In this document: positions 59,940-64,000 of the stretch, in pieces
How the letters are laid out: the number at the start of each line of letters is the position of its first letter
Position numbering within the stretch: the first letter of the stretch is position 1
From: Roseobacter insulae
GTDB taxonomy: Bacteria; Pseudomonadota; Alphaproteobacteria; Rhodobacterales; Rhodobacteraceae
NCBI RefSeq assembly: GCF_019375555.1
Contig: NZ_JAHXDN010000010.1
Span: 1-64,000 of the forward strand
DNA length: 64,000 nt
Direction: 5' to 3'
Notes under the pieces: model-generated
What the model was told of the DNA's origin: nothing
Seen by the model: the letters and a program-made list of their open reading frames with translations, nothing else
The model's database searches: none
Program-made: the position numbers and the translations under genes

Positions 59940-60220
59940 GCAGCTGGGGACCATGGATTGAACATGACGGGCAAGGATGCCCGCTAAAAAGCCTTGAGTG
60001 GTGTGAAACAGAACACGCCGACGGTGGCGTCGATGCTGGACAAGCATGTGGACACGACAATTCCGGTTGGCACTGGTATTTTTGCTGTTCCTTGGGTCGG
60101 CCTGGTGATCGAGTGCTGCGCTACCGGGTTCGTCGTCCCCGTGGGATGGCAATCCTAAAGCAGGCTTTGCAAATTAATGTCAGGCTTCCTGCAGACCGTG
60201 AGAAGGCTGCGGTGCAATGA
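59936..60220 (+). CDS. small phage protein, tandem paralogue A
   Basis: A 94-residue protein beginning with GTG at 59936 that overlaps the primase stop by four bases. Its opening (SSWGPWIEHDGQGCPLK) matches that of the next gene (TKWGPLIDHTGGDCPLE), and both contain a GW-W segment and an R/Q-Y-R/Q-L/V-R strand (VLRYRVRRPRG). It is the small beta-rich W-GP-I-H-G-CP domain seen in many Rhodobacteraceae phages, function unknown. The C-terminal part (MAILKQALQINVRLPADR) is unique to this copy. Confidence 0.72.
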   Translation: MSSWGPWIEHDGQGCPLKSLEWCETEHADGGVDAGQACGHDNSGWHWYFCCSLGRPGDRVLRYRVRRPRGMAILKQALQINVRLPADREKAAVQ

Positions 60221-60471
60221 CCAAATGGGGCCCGCTGATCGATCACACGGGCGGCGATTGTCCGCTGGAGCCTGGCACGTACCTGCGCGTCTATTCTGAC
60301 GTGGGGGACATCAGTGAGGGTGTGCTGCAGGAGCGGTATGCACAGGGTTGGAACTGGTCCCTGCCCCCGGATCCGGACTTTGGGCATGTGTTGTGCTACC
60401 AGCTGCGATCGGAAAACCACCTGAACGATGTGGTGGCGATGATCCGCGACGTTGAGCCGGTGGCAATATGA
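60217..60471 (+). CDS. small phage protein, tandem paralogue B
   Basis: An 84-residue protein, paralogue of the preceding gene: WGPLIDHTGGDCPLEPGTYL, GWNWSLPPD and CYQLRSENH align with it. It overlaps the genes on both sides by four bases. The pair is probably a recent tandem duplication that has diverged. Confidence 0.72.
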   Translation: MTKWGPLIDHTGGDCPLEPGTYLRVYSDVGDISEGVLQERYAQGWNWSLPPDPDFGHVLCYQLRSENHLNDVVAMIRDVEPVAI

Positions 60472-60929
60472 GTGCGCTTGTCCGTCGAAAGCAACTGATC
60501 AACCACGATCCTGAAAATGGCAAATTTGGGGACTGCTACCGCACCTGCGTCGCCATGGTGATGGGATTGGATCCCGCAGAAGTGCCGCACTTCTGTGACG
60601 GCAACCCCGACGATGTAAGCGGAACGACTGGCCTGAGAAATTGGCTGGCACCGCAAGGATTGGGCGTTTTTCAGGTGATCTATGGTGCCGACACGCCCTT
60701 TCGCGACGTCATGTTTTCGCTGTGCCATCTTTCTCCCGAAATCCCAACAATCATCACGGGGATGGGGACGCGCGGCGTTAATCATTGCGTCGTTGCGATC
60801 GGCGGCGAAGTATTCTGCGACCCCTGCAATGGCAAACCTGTCAAAAAGCCATTCACCGGGCCGGCAGAACAAAATGACGAGGCGTGGTGGTGGATCGAAG
60901 TGATCGCCAAGGTGCCAACGCATGGATAA
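60468..60929 (+). CDS. papain-fold (C39/transglutaminase-like) phage protein
   Basis: A 153-residue protein (MSALVRRKQLINHDPENGKF). A Cys-His-Asp arrangement typical of papain-like folds is visible: Cys in GDCYRTCVAMVMG near 22, His in GVNHCVVAIGG near 105, Asp in VFCDPCNG about ten residues later. It could be a peptidase, amidase or an inactive binding domain. It lies between replication genes rather than lysis genes and overlaps both neighbours, which suggests an intracellular target such as a host protein. Confidence 0.65.
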   Translation: MSALVRRKQLINHDPENGKFGDCYRTCVAMVMGLDPAEVPHFCDGNPDDVSGTTGLRNWLAPQGLGVFQVIYGADTPFRDVMFSLCHLSPEIPTIITGMGTRGVNHCVVAIGGEVFCDPCNGKPVKKPFTGPAEQNDEAWWWIEVIAKVPTHG

Positions 60930-62847
60930 CGGCTACGGATCCGCCCCCACCACCGAAGAGATCCGGGATGCGCTGGACAATGCACCGGAAATGCCCCCGG
61001 CTGACGGTGGGTCCAAACCCCCGGTCCAGCCGCCAAAACCGACAGGCGGCGGCCGCGGCGGCGCGCCAGGGCGCAAGAAGGGCGAGATCTTTGACGACTG
61101 CCCGGTGACGCCGTTGGGGATCAACGGCGATTATCACTATTTCCTCGACGCCAGCGGGCAGATGCGCAAGGCCAAAAAGCTGGACGGTCATGTGGCGATG
61201 TCCCTCTTCGGGCACGCCATTGGGCAGCTTTGCTACAATTTTGCCGAGTGGAAGAAGGAAGACAGCGGCGAGTTCGTGCGCAAGCCCGGCCGCTTCGACG
61301 CCTACAAGGCCGGGATGGCCATGTATACCGCGGTGGGGGAGCTTGGCCCGTTCAATCCGGACAATTCCGTGCGCGACGTGGGCGCCTGGACGGATGACGA
61401 TGGCAACCTGATCTATCACACCGGCGATGTGATCTACTACAAGGGCGAAAAGCACAAACCCGGCCGCCTGGCGGGCAAGATATACCCCGCAAGGCCGCCG
61501 ATCCCGCACCCTGGTGAAAGCGACACGCCCACCGATCCGGTGCCCGAGATCATGCGCACGCTGGAAACCTGGAACTGGACGGTGCCGGATGTGCACCCCT
61601 TTGTCGCCCTGGGCATGATCTGCGTGCAGATGTTGTGCGGGGCGCTGGACTGGCGGCCGGTGTTCTGGCTGCTGGCGCCAGCCGGCGCCGGCAAGTCCGA
61701 GCTGCAAAAGCTGATCAAGCTGCTGCATGGCGATGACGGGCTGATCCAGACCACGGACGCCACCAAATCCGGCATCACATCCAAAATCGGACAATCCAGC
61801 CTGCCGGTCGCGGTGGACGAGCTGGAGCCCGGTGACGAGCGATCCACAAAGGAGAAAGACATCATTGCCCTGGCGCGCGTGGCCGCGTCCGGCGGCGAAT
61901 GGTTCCGGGGATCCGCGGATCAGTCTGGCGTTGGCGGCAAGGTCTATTCCGCCTTCCTGTTTTCCTCGATCCTGATCCCGGGCGTGATGAAGACACAGGA
62001 TGTGCAACGCCTGATCCGCCTGGAACTGAAACCACTCGACGAGGGTATTGCCAAGCTGAACCTGCAGCCGCGCACCTGGCGCAGCCGCGGCGAGAAGCTC
62101 AAGCAGCTGCTGATGCAGCGCTGGGAGACCTGGCCCGAACGCCTGTCCATCTGGCGGCATGAACTGGAGGTCAACGGCGTCATGGGCCGCGATGCTGACA
62201 ACTGGTCAACCGTGCTGGCAATGGCGGACATGGCGATGCAGGAGGCCATGCCAGACGAGGGCACCACCTCCAGCTGGGCCAAGAAGATCGCCTTTGTCGC
62301 CAGCGCCGGGCGCGAAGACACCATGAACGACGCCGATGCGATGGTTTTGCATTTGATGGGGCAACCGCTGGAGCCCTGGAGCCGTGGCGATCACTACACG
62401 GTAGCGCAGTGGATCCTTGCGGCGGCGAACCTGCCAGGTGCGCCCAAAAGTCTTGTCGCGCAGCTGAGCGGTGACAGCAGCTATGACGATGTGGACGCGA
62501 GGGAGCGTCAGAAACGGGCCAACGAGAAGCTGGCACGCTTTGGACTGCGGGTTGCCGGCACCAAGGCCGATCCGCTGCTATTCATCGCCAATAAAAAGAT
62601 CCAAGGCCTGCTGGATCTGTTCAAGGGCACGGAATTTGCCGGTGGCGCGTGGTCGCAATCGGCCAGCCGGATCCCTGGGGCGAAGCCTGCCCCCAACCCC
62701 TTGACGCTTGCCGGTATTCCATCCCGCGGCCAATTGGTGCCCCTGTCATCAATTCCCGGTCTAAGCAGCCTGCCAATGGACGCAGCCACCGTTGCGGACG
62801 CTCCAGCGGGCCGCAAACCTACCTCAGACGTAGACGATTTCGGGTAA
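60922..62847 (+). CDS. phage P-loop replication protein (helicase/primase-helicase-like)
   Basis: A 641-residue protein. After a disordered Pro/Gly-rich N-terminus (about 1-55) there is an alpha/beta region (about 60-220) and a P-loop ATPase core: Walker A APAGAGKSELQKLI near 254, Walker B LPVAVDELEPGDE near 296, and a sensor-like SILIPG. The C-terminus (REDTMNDADAMVLHLMG; SYDDVDARERQKRANEKLAR) resembles DNA-binding tails of DUF927/YfjI-type phage replication proteins. It is the last gene before the repeat-rich non-coding segment and is the likely origin-unwinding protein. Confidence 0.85.
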   Translation: MDNGYGSAPTTEEIRDALDNAPEMPPADGGSKPPVQPPKPTGGGRGGAPGRKKGEIFDDCPVTPLGINGDYHYFLDASGQMRKAKKLDGHVAMSLFGHAIGQLCYNFAEWKKEDSGEFVRKPGRFDAYKAGMAMYTAVGELGPFNPDNSVRDVGAWTDDDGNLIYHTGDVIYYKGEKHKPGRLAGKIYPARPPIPHPGESDTPTDPVPEIMRTLETWNWTVPDVHPFVALGMICVQMLCGALDWRPVFWLLAPAGAGKSELQKLIKLLHGDDGLIQTTDATKSGITSKIGQSSLPVAVDELEPGDERSTKEKDIIALARVAASGGEWFRGSADQSGVGGKVYSAFLFSSILIPGVMKTQDVQRLIRLELKPLDEGIAKLNLQPRTWRSRGEKLKQLLMQRWETWPERLSIWRHELEVNGVMGRDADNWSTVLAMADMAMQEAMPDEGTTSSWAKKIAFVASAGREDTMNDADAMVLHLMGQPLEPWSRGDHYTVAQWILAAANLPGAPKSLVAQLSGDSSYDDVDARERQKRANEKLARFGLRVAGTKADPLLFIANKKIQGLLDLFKGTEFAGGAWSQSASRIPGAKPAPNPLTLAGIPSRGQLVPLSSIPGLSSLPMDAATVADAPAGRKPTSDVDDFG

Positions 62848-62961
62848 TCTCATCATGGACCAACGCAACCCATTGAAATCGCGCCACTCTTTCCGCTTCC
62901 CCCTGACCCGCTTGGATGCCATTATTTACGCGCGACGTGGGCCATTCCACATGGGTCAGGG

Positions 62962-63245
62962 CCACAACGCCACAACGGTCAGAATATCCACCGTTGTGCC
63001 CCCCGTTGTGGGCTTTTCCGCTGTAATATCAAGCGGTTGCAGTCCACCCACAACGCCACAACGCCAAAACCGGGTTTCCTCACGTATGTGCATGCGCGCA
63101 TGCGCGCGCACGTGTAAACATACGTTTTACCGTTGTGGCGTTGTGCCTTACCTCTATCCCCTTGAAAGATATAAAGAAAAGACCACAACACAGCCCACAA
63201 CGCTTGGCTTTTTTGCCGTTGTGGGCGTTGTGGGCACCGTTGTGG
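62962..63245. repeat. iteron array CCACAACG / CGTTGTGG, 13 copies
   Basis: CCACAACG at 62962, 62970, 63048, 63056 and 63195, with CCACAACA at 63183. CGTTGTGG at 63004, 63131, 63217, 63226 and 63238, with CGTTGTGC at 62992 and 63139. Ten copies are exact and three differ at the last base. Several occur as head-to-tail pairs at 8- or 9-base period, and the two orientations alternate in blocks, giving potential large hairpins. This density far exceeds chance in 284 bases. Confidence 0.92.
63081..63116. other. 36 nt perfect alternating pyrimidine-purine tract (Z-DNA-prone)
   Basis: Every base from 63081 to 63116 alternates pyrimidine-purine, rich in CG and CA/TG steps, including the 14 bp palindrome GCATGCGCGCATGC at 63090-63103. 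It lies in the middle of the iteron array. Such tracts readily adopt Z-DNA or cruciform under negative supercoiling. Confidence 0.85.
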
Positions 63246-63290
63246 TCATGCCTAACCACCTGAAAACACTTAAAAAAGGGGGTTTTTAGC

Positions 63291-63962
63291 GTGGCGAAGC
63301 CCAAAAACTCGTTCGAGGATCTGGCACGGGATGCTGCGAAGCGGATCGAGGACGCACGCGACCTGAATGATCAGCTGACGTTCCTGCCGGACGTGAGCGA
63401 GGCCGCCGAGCCGGGCGAAGGCAAGGCAGTGGGCCGTCCGAAGGGCGCACAGAACAAGGGCAGCAGCCAGATGCGCGAGTGGCTGGCGGCCAATGGGCAC
63501 CAGATGCCCGAGGACATGCTGGCGCAGATGGCCGGGCTGAACAGCCGCGATCCGGCGATCGTGCAGGCGATGAACCAGACTGAGCAGGTGCTGGCCTGGG
63601 CGTTCCAGAACGCGAAGTGGCAAGGCGGCAAGAAGGACGGCCAGCGCATGCTGCCCACGCCCACGCAGAAGGTCGAGCTGTTCAAATCGCTCTACACGAT
63701 CCTGCTGCGCGCGTCTGAGGCGCTGCTGCCCTACGGCACGCCGAAGGCCAGCCCCGATGTCCAGGTGAACCAGCAGACCACGGTGATCATGCCCGCGATG
63801 CCCAGCCAGCCAGGCGCCGATGCGCGCGTGGTAGAGGGCAAAGTGGCGCATCGGATGGTGCCTGCGGACGTGGCCGATGAAATGCAGCAAAAACAAGGGG
63901 TTACAAGATCGGATGCCGACAATCCGGAAAGTGAAATCCGGACGGATGAGGTAAAGCCATGA
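63291..63962 (+). CDS. putative terminase small subunit
   Basis: A 223-residue protein beginning with GTG at 63291 (MAKPKNSFEDLARDAAKRIE), preceded by AAAGGGGG. The GRPKGAQNKGSSQMREWLAA stretch and the helical middle (PTPTQKVELFKSLYTILLRA) resemble small packaging or DNA-binding proteins placed just before the large terminase. The acidic C-terminus is disordered. It overlaps the next gene by four bases. The call rests mainly on position and composition. Confidence 0.55.
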   Translation: MAKPKNSFEDLARDAAKRIEDARDLNDQLTFLPDVSEAAEPGEGKAVGRPKGAQNKGSSQMREWLAANGHQMPEDMLAQMAGLNSRDPAIVQAMNQTEQVLAWAFQNAKWQGGKKDGQRMLPTPTQKVELFKSLYTILLRASEALLPYGTPKASPDVQVNQQTTVIMPAMPSQPGADARVVEGKVAHRMVPADVADEMQQKQGVTRSDADNPESEIRTDEVKP

Positions 63963-64000
63963 AAACGCAGGGAAAATCGCTTACGCGCCTACTGATCGAA
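63959..64000 (+). CDS. start of next phage gene, cut by the window end
   Basis: An ATG at 63959 overlaps the preceding stop (ATGA) and opens a frame MKTQGKSLTRLLIE that runs off the window. By phage gene order the large terminase or a portal gene is expected here, but 14 residues do not show which. Confidence 0.55.
   Translation, partial: MKTQGKSLTRLLIE

Larger units (their letters stand above)
62848..63290. other. candidate phage replication origin (non-coding, iteron-rich)
   Basis: A 443-base segment between the replication operon and the terminase-like gene. It holds 13 copies of an 8-mer in both orientations (62962-63245), a 36 nt alternating pyrimidine-purine tract (63081-63116), a larger inverted repeat around that tract (ACGTATGT at 63082-63089 and ACATACGT at 63118-63125) and an A+T-rich stretch (about 63164-63182). 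An open frame of 144 codons crosses it (62855-63289), but it is composed of the repeats themselves, so I do not call it a gene. Confidence 0.7.
51669..64000. mobile_element. prophage-like island integrated at tRNA-Thr (extends past the window)
   Basis: From the tRNA 3' end onward all genes are of temperate-phage type: tyrosine integrase beside the tRNA, AlpA-like protein, a leftward run of small overlapping genes, a CI-like repressor divergent from a Cro-like gene, a rightward early operon with primase and helicase-like proteins, a repeat-rich putative origin and a terminase-small-subunit-like gene. The left attachment site should include the tRNA 3' half; the right copy is outside the window. 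No structural phage genes are seen yet, so a satellite or other integrative element is not excluded. Confidence 0.9.

Noticed and set aside
62962-63245. CRISPR array
   Set aside because: Repeats are 8-mers in both orientations at irregular 8-75 base spacing, without a 25-40 base repeat or uniform spacers; no cas genes are present.
62855-63289. 144-codon open frame across the repeat segment
   Set aside because: Its sequence is the translated 8-mer repeats and the alternating tract; start overlap and composition do not look like coding DNA.

Overview
This 64 kb window looks like chromosomal DNA of a marine-type Rhodobacteraceae (Roseobacter group) alphaproteobacterium. The evidence is the high G+C content, two TRAP transporters, an agl alpha-glucoside operon in the Sinorhizobium gene order, AcsA, TamA/TamB, and the domain make-up of the regulators. 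The genus cannot be fixed from sequence reading alone.

Layout. 0-3.5 kb: a minus-strand signalling unit with a CHASE-domain histidine kinase and two stand-alone receiver proteins, then a small unknown gene. 3.9-7.5 kb: an ArsR-type regulator divergent from a NIPSNAP/ABM pair, then a MHYT-GGDEF-EAL c-di-GMP protein. 7.5-13.7 kb: TRAP transporter 1 (dctPQM), divergent acetyl-CoA synthetase and a flavin reductase. 13.7-19.2 kb: tamA-tamB. 19.4-30.7 kb: a locus for a 1270-residue secreted FecR/VCBS/VWA/RTX protein, a divergent CHASE2 adenylate cyclase, and a complete type I secretion system (TolC, ABC with a C39-like domain, HlyD). 30.9-40.4 kb: a DUF3307 protein, the aglEFGAK operon with divergent LacI-type aglR and a GH1 beta-glucosidase; a perfect LacI-like operator lies in the divergent gap. 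40.4-42.1 kb: a di-haem peroxidase gene with a puzzling start, and a secreted Sel1 protein.

42.2-50.6 kb is the most interesting metabolic region. A six-gene operon encodes an SsuD-like FMNH2 monooxygenase, an aldo-keto reductase, a flavin reductase and TRAP transporter 2. Divergent from it are a GntR/UTRA regulator, a Gfo/Idh/MocA oxidoreductase and a non-haem Fe/2-oxoglutarate oxygenase. The monooxygenase + aldo-keto reductase + flavin reductase set is the enzyme set of the sulfo-SMO route for sulfoquinovose, but here paired with a TRAP transporter. This is inference, to be tested by homology.

From tRNA-Thr(TGT) at 51.6 kb to the window end lies an integrated prophage-like island: integrase and small AlpA-like protein next to the tRNA, a leftward operon of small unknown genes, a CI-like repressor with an S24-like domain, a Cro-like gene, then a rightward early operon of small genes, a Toprim primase-like protein and a P-loop replication protein. 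Immediately after the replication genes is a non-coding 443 bp segment with 13 copies of an 8-mer (CCACAACG and its complement) and a 36 nt perfectly alternating pyrimidine-purine tract. It is a strong candidate for the phage replication origin. A terminase-small-subunit-like gene follows and the next gene is cut by the window edge.
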